From Sediminibacterium sp. (GTDB lineage Bacteria > Bacteroidota > Bacteroidia > Chitinophagales > Chitinophagaceae): DNA of 64,000 bases. The DNA lies in NCBI RefSeq assembly GCF_030695065.1, contig NZ_JAUYTR010000011.1, positions 1 to 64,000 on the forward strand, given 5' to 3'. This document shows, one piece after another, positions 8,308 to 16,050 of this stretch. Numbering within the stretch: position 1 is the stretch's first letter; each line of letters opens with the position of its first letter. Under the pieces are notes generated by a model that saw nothing but the letters and a program-made list of their open reading frames with translations, was not told where the DNA came from and searched no databases. Made by a program: the position numbers and the translations under genes.

Positions 8308-9039
8308 TTAGTTTACAAAAAACAATTTAGTTGCCGCAACAATTAATACCGATGCCAAAATAAATTTCAACTGATCTGCTTTTAATTTCTTAGCCCCAAT
8401 ATATGCACCCAACCAACCGCCGATTAAAACAAATAAAATGATCACATAAATAGATTGATCTAATTGAAATCCTTTTTGAATTTGCCCAACCATTCCTGCT
8501 GCTGAATTCAAAAATATAAAAATTGCACTCAAAGCTGCAGTTTGCTGTTGTGTAGACCACCCCATCAAAAGTAGTAAAGGCGACAACAATATGCCCCCAC
8601 CCATTCCAATCATTCCAGATACCAGGCCAATAAATGCTCCTGCAATACTCAACCAATACCACTTAGGTGCAGGTTTATGATTACTTGCTTTACTTAAAAA
8701 CAATATTCTAGCTACTGCTATTAATAAAACAATGGCCAATAATTTTTTATATAAACTTTCTGAAATAGGCACAATGCTTCCTAAGTAGGCAAATGGAATG
8801 GAGGTAATAACCAAGGGCCAAAGCATGGAAGATTTAAAATGCTTTGCTCTATAAAATGATATAAATGCTAAACATGAAACCAATAAGTTCAGTATTAATG
8901 CGGTTGGTTTTATTACACTTGCACTAAAATTAAAGATTGCCATCAACGCTAAATACCCACTTGCACCACCATGACCTACTGAAGCATATAAAAATGCAAT
9001 CACAAAAAAAGCAAGTCCATAAAGTATGATTTCTTCCAT
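8308..9039 (-). CDS. TauE/SafE (TSUP) family membrane permease
   Basis: 243 residues with about eight hydrophobic segments and the internal two-fold character of TSUP proteins; the GxxSGMIGMGGGILLSP segment near 137-153 is typical. Family members move sulfite, sulfonates or related anions. It lies inside the cofactor operon between moeA (10-bp gap) and moaD (4-bp gap). No modABC molybdate transporter is in the window, so a role in oxyanion (molybdate, sulfate or sulfite) traffic for the cofactor pathway is a reasonable but untested inference. Confidence 0.88.
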   Translation of the reverse strand: MEEIILYGLAFFVIAFLYASVGHGGASGYLALMAIFNFSASVIKPTALILNLLVSCLAFISFYRAKHFKSSMLWPLVITSIPFAYLGSIVPISESLYKKLLAIVLLIAVARILFLSKASNHKPAPKWYWLSIAGAFIGLVSGMIGMGGGILLSPLLLLMGWSTQQQTAALSAIFIFLNSAAGMVGQIQKGFQLDQSIYVIILFVLIGGWLGAYIGAKKLKADQLKFILASVLIVAATKLFFVN

Positions 9040-9049
9040 AATAAGCAGG

Positions 9050-10219
9050 TTAAAATAAATGCACTGTTACCAGTTGGTTTTGATTAAACAAAGCTTCATC
9101 CATGGGCAATTCTACCCAACAATTGGCTTTGGAAAAAGCACTTACCTGATAAGACGCCTGAGCTGGCAATATGGTTACCATTCCTTCCTGATAGTAAGCT
9201 TTTAAGAAAAAATCCAACCCGGGTTTCTTGCTATACGGGGCTGTTAACATGGCTTGTATGGTTGGAACTGGGTGTTTGCCTTGCATCAATTCTATAGCAG
9301 GCTTTACATATTGTTGAAAACAATGTAATACAGAACTGGGGTTACCAGGCAATCCAAATACCAATACTTCATTTTGTTTCCCAAAAAATAAAGGCTTTCC
9401 TGGCTTTTGTTTTACACCATGAAACAGCATATCCACTTTTTCTTGTGCCGCAGCTTTTGCTACATAATCATAGTCTCCAACACTTACTCCTCCAGTGAGT
9501 AATATTATATCTGATTCATTTAATGCATTCCTAATTGCAGTGGCTGTATCCCCTAAGTTATCTTTCACATATAGGATTGATACATTTTTTACTCCAATAG
9601 CTTTTAAAGCGGATACAAGACCAATAGAATTAGATTCATATACTTGCCCAAAAGCTAGTGATTCGCCAGGTTTAACCAACTCATTACCTGTTATAATTAA
9701 AGTAGTGGAAGGTGCTCTATGAACCAAGACTTCCGATATTCCTAAACTAGCCAACATAGCTAGTTGGTATGGATGTAAACAGGTGCCTCTTGCAATTACC
9801 CAATCTCCTTTTTCAACCGAGGAACCCATTTCTCTAATGTTTAAACCCAGCTCATTTGTTTTTTCTATAATTTGAATGGTCTCACCCAAATTGTTCACCC
9901 ATTCTTTTTGAATAATACAATCTGCACCCAATGGCACAGGACCTCCGGTAAATACCTTAACACAATAACCTTCCTTTAATTGCAATTGTTTGGATGAACC
10001 CGCAGGTAATTCATCTTGAATGGGCAGAATAGCATCGATGTTTTTCAGTTGAATGGCATAGCCATCCATAGAAGATTGTGTAAACGAAGGCATCGCTATA
10101 GGGCTCTGTATATCTTCTGCAGCAACCATTCCAGCAGCATCCACTAATGGCACCCAAATGTTGCTCAAGGGCTTTGCTTGAGAATACACCAATTGCTTTG
10201 CTTCATTTACAGTTATCAT
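9050..10219 (-). CDS. moeA: Molybdopterin molybdenumtransferase MoeA
   Basis: Inserts molybdate into adenylylated molybdopterin made by the MoaB domain. 389 residues, with the MoeA N-terminal domains (AGMVAAEDI, PSFTQSSMDGYA), the central MPT-binding fold with TGGVSVGDYDY, and GLPGNPSS near residue 294, then the C-terminal beta domain. Gaps to moaA (9 bp) and to the permease (10 bp) place it inside the operon. Confidence 0.95.
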   Translation of the reverse strand: MITVNEAKQLVYSQAKPLSNIWVPLVDAAGMVAAEDIQSPIAMPSFTQSSMDGYAIQLKNIDAILPIQDELPAGSSKQLQLKEGYCVKVFTGGPVPLGADCIIQKEWVNNLGETIQIIEKTNELGLNIREMGSSVEKGDWVIARGTCLHPYQLAMLASLGISEVLVHRAPSTTLIITGNELVKPGESLAFGQVYESNSIGLVSALKAIGVKNVSILYVKDNLGDTATAIRNALNESDIILLTGGVSVGDYDYVAKAAAQEKVDMLFHGVKQKPGKPLFFGKQNEVLVFGLPGNPSSVLHCFQQYVKPAIELMQGKHPVPTIQAMLTAPYSKKPGLDFFLKAYYQEGMVTILPAQASYQVSAFSKANCWVELPMDEALFNQNQLVTVHLF

Positions 10220-10228
10220 AGTATTTAA

Positions 10229-11218
10229 TTAACCCCCAATTGCAATCATGCTCCTATTATGCAATTCATTGGTATCTATTTTTTCAAAATCTTTTGAAAA
10301 CTGACCACCCAATTCTTTGTGTTTGCTTGCAATTGATTGTTGAATGAATGGAAGTATATCTGCACCTTCTCTAAATGGTGTGAGTAAATCTGTTTCAGAA
10401 GAAGAAAATAAACAGTTTTTGATTTTACCATCAGCCGTTAATCTAATTCTATTACAAGTACTACAAAAAGGGGCACTCATGGTGCTTATTATTGCAAAGC
10501 TGCCTTGATGACCTTCTATTTGGTATCGCTTACTCGTGTCGTTGGGTTCGTTTTCTGCAGCAGCAATGGTATACTTCCCACCAATTAATTCCAACATTTC
10601 TTGCAGGGTTACCAACTTATCACTGTTCCATTTATTCCCATCAAAGGGCATAAATTCAATCAGTCTAATTTGAATAGGAATGTATTTAGTCCACTCTATA
10701 AAATCTAATATTTCCATTTCATTCATGCCCTTCACCACTACCATATTCACTTTAACCCTAAAGTCGTTTTTCAATAATAGATCAATATTGTCTTTCACGA
10801 TATTGAATTGATCTCGTCTTGTTAATAATTGAAACTTTTCTTGCTTCAATGTATCTAAACTAATATTAATAGACTTTACGCCAGCATTTTTTAAATCATC
10901 AATAAACAAGTGTATGCGAGTTGCATTGGTGGTAATGGTTAACTCTACTCCTAGTTTACCCAAGGCTTGAATAATTTCAGCCGCATCCTTTCTAACCAAT
11001 GGTTCACCGCCTGTTAATCGTATCTTTTTTACCCCTTGCTGCACAAACAAAGTAGCAATGGAAACAATCTCCTCCTTTTGCATTAATTGCTTATTAGGCA
11101 TAAAAGCATAATCTTCTTCTGGCATACAATAGAAGCAGCGCAAATTGCAATTATCTGTTAAAGAAATTCGTAAATAATCGTGAACCCTATTGTATTGATC
11201 AATCAACATCTTCTTCAT
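10229..11218 (-). CDS. moaA: GTP 3',8-cyclase MoaA (radical SAM)
   Basis: First enzyme of molybdopterin synthesis; it uses S-adenosylmethionine radicals to rearrange GTP. The N-terminal radical-SAM cluster is C24, C28, C31 in CNLRCFYC and the SAM-binding GGEP is at 70-73. The second, MoaA-specific cluster is C252, C255, C269. The protein ends in GlyGly (328-329), needed for activity in this family. 329 residues. Its first 20 bp overlap the upstream MocA-like gene; an alternative start at Met4 is possible. Confidence 0.96.
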   Translation of the reverse strand: MKKMLIDQYNRVHDYLRISLTDNCNLRCFYCMPEEDYAFMPNKQLMQKEEIVSIATLFVQQGVKKIRLTGGEPLVRKDAAEIIQALGKLGVELTITTNATRIHLFIDDLKNAGVKSINISLDTLKQEKFQLLTRRDQFNIVKDNIDLLLKNDFRVKVNMVVVKGMNEMEILDFIEWTKYIPIQIRLIEFMPFDGNKWNSDKLVTLQEMLELIGGKYTIAAAENEPNDTSKRYQIEGHQGSFAIISTMSAPFCSTCNRIRLTADGKIKNCLFSSSETDLLTPFREGADILPFIQQSIASKHKELGGQFSKDFEKIDTNELHNRSMIAIGG

Positions 11219-11807
11219 TTATTTTTTTACAAAGCAGCTCATAATCTTCCGGAGTATCAATGTCTAAAGCCCCATTTTCAAATTCAATGGTTGCGATATC
11301 GTCTGGAAATTGTTGCAATATAACACGTGCACCCTTATCTCCTGTTAAATTGTACAAATGGGAAAAATAGGCTGAACTCAATAATACAGGTGTACCTTTT
11401 ATCCCATTGTAAGAAGAAGCGATTATCCCTTTTGCTGTTTGTTGCTGTTTAGTTAATAAGCGGAGCAAAATTGATTGATTTAAATAGGGTTGATCAGACA
11501 CCACAATGACCAAAAAGTCTAGGTCTGGGCAAGCTTTTATCATAGCGGTAAGGCCCACTTGTATAGAACTACTCATACCTAATGAGTAATGAGGGTTTTG
11601 AATGATGTCAACCTTATCGGTGCTTATTTGTGCTTGAATTAAATCATGATAATATCCAGTAACCAACTGAATGATATTGGGCTCAACCAAAGTGATTTCC
11701 TCAATTAGATGCGCTAATATGGTTGTTTTTTTAAATGGCAAGAGCATTTTTGCTTTCCCCATTCTAGCAGCTTCCCCTGCAGCCAATATCATAACTCCCC
11801 ATTTCAT
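11199..11807 (-). CDS. mocA: MocA/MobA-like nucleotidyltransferase
   Basis: A 202-residue NTP-transferase-fold protein with the N-terminal signature LAAGEAARMGKAKMLLPF (8-25) and a DQPYL segment near residue 105 for metal-nucleotide binding. MocA adds CMP to molybdenum cofactor for hydroxylases of the xanthine dehydrogenase family, and MobA adds GMP. MocA is preferred because the operon holds XdhC and a hydroxylase and has no MobB or DMSO-reductase-type enzyme. The choice rests on context. Confidence 0.82.
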   Translation of the reverse strand: MKWGVMILAAGEAARMGKAKMLLPFKKTTILAHLIEEITLVEPNIIQLVTGYYHDLIQAQISTDKVDIIQNPHYSLGMSSSIQVGLTAMIKACPDLDFLVIVVSDQPYLNQSILLRLLTKQQQTAKGIIASSYNGIKGTPVLLSSAYFSHLYNLTGDKGARVILQQFPDDIATIEFENGALDIDTPEDYELLCKKINEEDVD

Positions 11808-12895
11808 ATGGAAGCATGTATAGGCGTGGTTTTCAATCTTAAATGTAGTGGTTGTTTGCCTTCAATCACCGCCATGATTTCTGAGCAAACTGATAAAGCA
11901 ATTTCTGATGAAGTTTCTGCACCTAAATCTAAGCCAGTTGGACCATAGATATTTTTTAACTGTACCTCTGTAAAATGTATACCAACTTCCGATAAATCAT
12001 TGAATAACCGCTCTCGTTTTGCAGCAGGTCCCAATAAACCAATATATGGAACATGTGCATTTGCCAACTCAGATAACATCGCAAAATCGTAATTGTAGTT
12101 ATGGGTCATTAATACAACCGCAGTTCTATCGTCAAACAATAGTTGCTGCATTGCTTCTGCTGGTTTTCCCAAAACAATTTTATTAGCTTGTCCAAAGCGG
12201 AGTGAATTAGCATGGGTAGGTCTACCATCCACTACAGTTGTGCTCCACCCAATTAATCTTGCCATATTTTCCAAAGGCATAATATCATTGCCAGCACCTA
12301 CTATAATCAATGAAATGGCAGGGATTATATATTCTACAAATAGTGCCTGATTTCCTTCATCGGTTGCAATGATTAAATGCTCCGACTTTTTACTTTTTAA
12401 AACATTTTCGAATACTGGCTTTAAATCATCATAGTATTTTTCTTGAATGGCTTCCTTTAACATAGTGCCCCAATGGCTGCCTTGATCTTGGTGATATCCA
12501 GTGACCAATATGGATGGTTCACGAGAAGCATTCATTTTTTTAAAGTAATGGATGACTGAAATATTATCGGCGTCAATTGGCTCAAATAAAATTCTTACAA
12601 TACCATTACAACCCAACTGCACCCCTAGTTTGGCATCATCCTCATCTGTAGTATCATATACTACCAACTTTTTTTTCCCTTGATTAATTGCCAATGCAGC
12701 TTTTCTAAGGGCATCCCCTTCTAAACACCCTCCACTGATCGCTCCTGTAAACTTTCCGTCTTCTGTAACCAACATTCGTGCACCTGGTCTTCTGTAAGAA
12801 GATCCGTCTACACTTACTACCGTAGCCAAAGCCATTTTAAGTCCTAACTGAAGCGATTGCTCATAAGCCAGAACTATGTCACCAATTTCTTTCAT
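11804..12895 (-). CDS. xdhC: XdhC/CoxI family maturation factor
   Basis: 363 residues. The N-terminal XdhC_CoxI domain carries VDGSSYRRPGARML (about 29-42) and SGGCLEGD (about 54-61). The C-terminal part has a Rossmann-like segment starting ISLIIVGAGND (about 194) and MTHNYNYD near 268. Such proteins bind molybdenum cofactor, protect its sulfurated form and load it into hydroxylases. It overlaps the MocA-like gene by 4 bp and follows the cytochrome gene by 10 bp. Confidence 0.92.
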   Translation of the reverse strand: MKEIGDIVLAYEQSLQLGLKMALATVVSVDGSSYRRPGARMLVTEDGKFTGAISGGCLEGDALRKAALAINQGKKKLVVYDTTDEDDAKLGVQLGCNGIVRILFEPIDADNISVIHYFKKMNASREPSILVTGYHQDQGSHWGTMLKEAIQEKYYDDLKPVFENVLKSKKSEHLIIATDEGNQALFVEYIIPAISLIIVGAGNDIMPLENMARLIGWSTTVVDGRPTHANSLRFGQANKIVLGKPAEAMQQLLFDDRTAVVLMTHNYNYDFAMLSELANAHVPYIGLLGPAAKRERLFNDLSEVGIHFTEVQLKNIYGPTGLDLGAETSSEIALSVCSEIMAVIEGKQPLHLRLKTTPIHASI

Positions 12896-12905
12896 GCATC
12901 AATGC

Positions 12906-13313
12906 TTAAGGTCTTAGTAGTTTTACTTGTGCTGGAAGTATTGGTTTCAAATTTTTATTACCCCAACTATTATTAATATAATTGAGCACATCCGCAATTT
13001 CTTGATCAGATAAATAATCTTGCGCAGGCATCATTCCATTATACACCACTCCATTTACTTTTATTTCTCCTGATTGCCCTTTTAATATCACGGCTATCAA
13101 ATCTTTAGAAGGGCGTTTTAAATAATCAGATTTGGCAACTGGAGGAAATGCGCCTTCTAACCCTTTACCATCTTCCATATGACAGTTCATACAATTATTG
13201 GTATATACTGTTTTTCCATTGGCAATGCTTTTAGCCAGATTTGCTGGTTGAATAAAAGCCACAGCTGCATATACCGAAAATAATAATCCACCTAAAATCA
13301 ATCCTCTCTTCAT
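12906..13313 (-). CDS. Periplasmic monoheme cytochrome c
   Basis: 135 residues with an N-terminal hydrophobic signal (about 1-21) and one heme-binding motif C41-M-N-C44-H45. The likely sixth ligand is Met94 or Met95 in YNGMMPA, as in class I cytochromes, followed by the usual C-terminal helix (QEIADVLNYI). It starts 2 bp after iorB. It is the probable electron acceptor for the IorAB-type hydroxylase, which has no FAD subunit in this operon. That pairing is inferred from gene order. Confidence 0.92.
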   Translation of the reverse strand: MKRGLILGGLLFSVYAAVAFIQPANLAKSIANGKTVYTNNCMNCHMEDGKGLEGAFPPVAKSDYLKRPSKDLIAVILKGQSGEIKVNGVVYNGMMPAQDYLSDQEIADVLNYINNSWGNKNLKPILPAQVKLLRP

Positions 13314-13315
13314 AC

Positions 13316-15481
13316 TTAAACAATTTTATTGATGTCAAAAGGTAGTCTTCTAATTCGCTTACCAGTTGCTGCAAAAATTGCATTACATAATGCTGGCGCA
13401 AATGGAGGCAATCCTGGTTCTCCTACACCCTTAATTTTACTTCCTCCATTGGCCAAAATATGCACTTCTACTTTTGGCATTTCGTTTATACGAACCAATG
13501 GATTATTATGGAAATTAGATTGAACAGTTGCGCCCTTGTCAAAAGTTATTCCTCCTTTAATTGCAGCGGTCAAAGCCATTACTGCTGAACCTTCTACTTG
13601 CGCACGAGTATTGTCGGGGTTTACCACCGTACCAAGATCAATCACAGCATACACTTTTTCTATCTTAACGCCAGTTCCTTTTTTAGATACTTCAATAACA
13701 AATCCTGCCTGACCAGCAAAAAATTCATATTGCGCAACACCTCTACCCCAACCGGCTGGTAGTTTTTTATCCCAATTTGATACCTCCTTTAATTTATTTA
13801 AAATCTGTTTGGTATCAGATTCTTTGGTGAGCATTTCTAAACGAAATGCCATCGGATCTTTTTTTGCAGCAACTGCCATTTCATCTAAGAAACATTCGTG
13901 CGAAAATGCCAATGTGGTGCTGGTTACCGCTCTCCAAGCGGCCAAAGGAATATGCACATAATGATGAACATACAAATTCTTCATATGCTCTATTTCATAT
14001 TTCTGCTCACTGATTCCCTCGGTCATGGTACCATCTGCTTTGGTAACATCATAATCCTTCTTCATGTCTAAAGTAGGCGAGATTACTTTATGTTGGAATG
14101 CAATGGCTTTACCATTGGCATCCAAAGCTCCCTTCATTGCTGAAAAAGTTAATGGCCTAAATGGTCCTTGTTGCGTGTCGTCTTCCCTACTCCAAATTGA
14201 TTTAACCGGCTTACCCACTTTCTTACTCAATTGAACTGCTTCATGAATATAATCGGGATACAATCTTCTTCCGAAACCGCCCCCATTAAAGAACACATTC
14301 AATTTTAAATCTTCTTGCTTAACACCATAAATTCTAGAAAAATCATTCATTACACTTCCAGGCACTTGCGTTGAGGTCCAAATTTCTAATTTGTTGCCTT
14401 CTTGCCAACTGGCTAAACAGTTCATAGGTTCTATGGGAGAATGAGAAACAACTGGTGTTTCATAGAATGCAGTTAGCTGTGTAGGTGCTTCAGCAAAAGC
14501 TTTATCAAAATCACCTTGCTTATGTTCAACGGCCCCTTCCTTTTTGGCAGCTTCTCTTAAACTTTGTTCATAATCCTTAGAATTGAAAGTTTCATTTCCT
14601 TGATGATCCCATTTAACTATTAGTGCTTTTCTTCCTTGCACCGCAGCCCAATAATTTTCTGCTATTACCGCAACCCCTTCCGATTTATAAATACCATGAA
14701 TTCTTTCACAAGTTTCCACTGCAATAACCCCTTTCACTTTTTTAGCAGCAGTTGCATCAAAGCTGATTAATTTACTTCCAAATACTTTGCAGCGCTCAAT
14801 GGATGCATATACCATACCTGGCACACTAGCATCAATTCCAAATTTAGCAGTGCCATTTACTTTCATTGGCACGTCGGGTCTTGGAGCAGACTTACCCAAT
14901 ATTTTAAAATCTTTTGCTTCTTTTAAAGTGGGATTTTTAGGCGCTTCTAATTTAGAAGCGGCTTCTGCCAATTCTCCATATCCTAATTTTTTACCAGTAG
15001 GACGATGTATTACTGTAGCATTTTCTGCATAACATTCCGATACTGGAACATTCCAAGTAGCACTAGCAGCTTTGATCAGCATTTCTTTAGCAGCTGCTCC
15101 TACTTTTCGCAAGTTGGTGTAATTGGTTCTTACAGAAGAACTGCCCCCTACAAACTGTGCTGGACCATACTTTTTTTCTCCACCAGTTTGCTTAATAACT
15201 ATTTTATCCATCGCCACTTCCAACTCTTCTGCAATTAAAGCAGGAATGGATTGGTAAGTACCTTGGCCAATTTCTGGTTTGGTATTAAAAATGGTTACCA
15301 ACCCCGTTTGATCAATCATCACCAATGGCGACAATTCAAAAGAAGCGGTTGAAGTTCCTAAATTTTCTATAACAGATAAACCATCTGCTTTAACGCCCAA
15401 ACCCATTACCAAGCCTGCCCCAGTTAAACTGGTAAGGCGTAAAAAGTTTCTGCGATTTATTTGACTGTTTTGCTGATTCAT
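13316..15481 (-). CDS. iorB: Molybdenum hydroxylase large subunit, isoquinoline 1-oxidoreductase beta-like
   Basis: A 721-residue xanthine-oxidase-family molybdopterin-binding subunit. The start has a twin-arginine signal, R10-R11 in NRRNFLRL, so the enzyme should be exported folded. The candidate catalytic Glu is E688 in GVGEPG; GGGFGRR and an AWRAV segment, also expected in the active-site region, are present. Related enzymes (IorB, periplasmic aldehyde dehydrogenases) oxidise N-heterocycles or aldehydes with water as oxygen source. The substrate here cannot be read from sequence. The 18-bp gap to iorA and 2-bp gap to the cytochrome indicate one complex. Confidence 0.92.
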   Translation of the reverse strand: MNQQNSQINRRNFLRLTSLTGAGLVMGLGVKADGLSVIENLGTSTASFELSPLVMIDQTGLVTIFNTKPEIGQGTYQSIPALIAEELEVAMDKIVIKQTGGEKKYGPAQFVGGSSSVRTNYTNLRKVGAAAKEMLIKAASATWNVPVSECYAENATVIHRPTGKKLGYGELAEAASKLEAPKNPTLKEAKDFKILGKSAPRPDVPMKVNGTAKFGIDASVPGMVYASIERCKVFGSKLISFDATAAKKVKGVIAVETCERIHGIYKSEGVAVIAENYWAAVQGRKALIVKWDHQGNETFNSKDYEQSLREAAKKEGAVEHKQGDFDKAFAEAPTQLTAFYETPVVSHSPIEPMNCLASWQEGNKLEIWTSTQVPGSVMNDFSRIYGVKQEDLKLNVFFNGGGFGRRLYPDYIHEAVQLSKKVGKPVKSIWSREDDTQQGPFRPLTFSAMKGALDANGKAIAFQHKVISPTLDMKKDYDVTKADGTMTEGISEQKYEIEHMKNLYVHHYVHIPLAAWRAVTSTTLAFSHECFLDEMAVAAKKDPMAFRLEMLTKESDTKQILNKLKEVSNWDKKLPAGWGRGVAQYEFFAGQAGFVIEVSKKGTGVKIEKVYAVIDLGTVVNPDNTRAQVEGSAVMALTAAIKGGITFDKGATVQSNFHNNPLVRINEMPKVEVHILANGGSKIKGVGEPGLPPFAPALCNAIFAATGKRIRRLPFDINKIV

Positions 15482-15499
15482 TGCTTAATTTTTTTTGAA

Positions 15500-15955
15500 T
15501 TACTTAATCATTTCTGCAGCGCGATGTATGGCACTACGTATGCGTTGATAAGTGCCACATCTACAAAGATTGCCTTGCATGGCTGCATCAATATCAGCAT
15601 CAGTTGGGTTGGGTTTGGCTTTTAGCAAAGCTGTTGCACTCATGATTTGTCCTGACTGACAATACCCACACTGAGGTACTTGTAATTCTACCCAAGCATG
15701 TTGAATCGCTTCAGTAATTTTATCTTTCATTCCTTCAATAGTCGTAATCTTCTTTCCTACAGCTGCCGAAACAGGGAAACTACAGGATCGAACTGGTTTC
15801 CCGTCTACATGAACGGTGCAGGCCCCACACTGAGCCATACCACATCCAAATTTGGTTCCTGTTAATCCTACCATATCTCTGATCGCCCATAATAAGGGCA
15901 TATCTGCATTGGCATCTACCTGGTAGGGGGTGTTGTTAATATTCAATGTTATCAT
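15500..15955 (-). CDS. iorA: (2Fe-2S) subunit of molybdenum hydroxylase, IorA-like
   Basis: 151 residues with both iron-sulfur clusters of the family: plant-ferredoxin type C38, C43, C46, C58, and the helical domain C96, C99, C131, C133. It passes electrons from the molybdenum site to the cytochrome. It has no signal peptide, so it is presumably carried out by the twin-arginine signal of IorB. First gene of the run, 95 bp downstream of the giant T9SS gene and past that gene's terminator. No clear TAnnTTTG element was found in the 95-bp gap. Confidence 0.94.
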   Translation of the reverse strand: MITLNINNTPYQVDANADMPLLWAIRDMVGLTGTKFGCGMAQCGACTVHVDGKPVRSCSFPVSAAVGKKITTIEGMKDKITEAIQHAWVELQVPQCGYCQSGQIMSATALLKAKPNPTDADIDAAMQGNLCRCGTYQRIRSAIHRAAEMIK

Positions 15956-15993
15956 GGCAAAAAATTTCAGAATGAAGTTAAGTTAAATCTGGT

Positions 15994-16030
15994 AAAAAAA
16001 AGGGGCCATCTATTGCTAGACAGCCCCCTT
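15994..16030 (-). terminator. Terminator of the giant T9SS gene
   Basis: On the minus strand AAGGGGGCTGTCTA pairs with TAGATGGCCCC around a GCAA loop and is followed by eight T. It lies 21 bp after the stop codon. The same structure follows the paralogue at 58967. Confidence 0.85.
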
Positions 16031-16050
16031 GGTTTGTTTAAGTTATTGGT

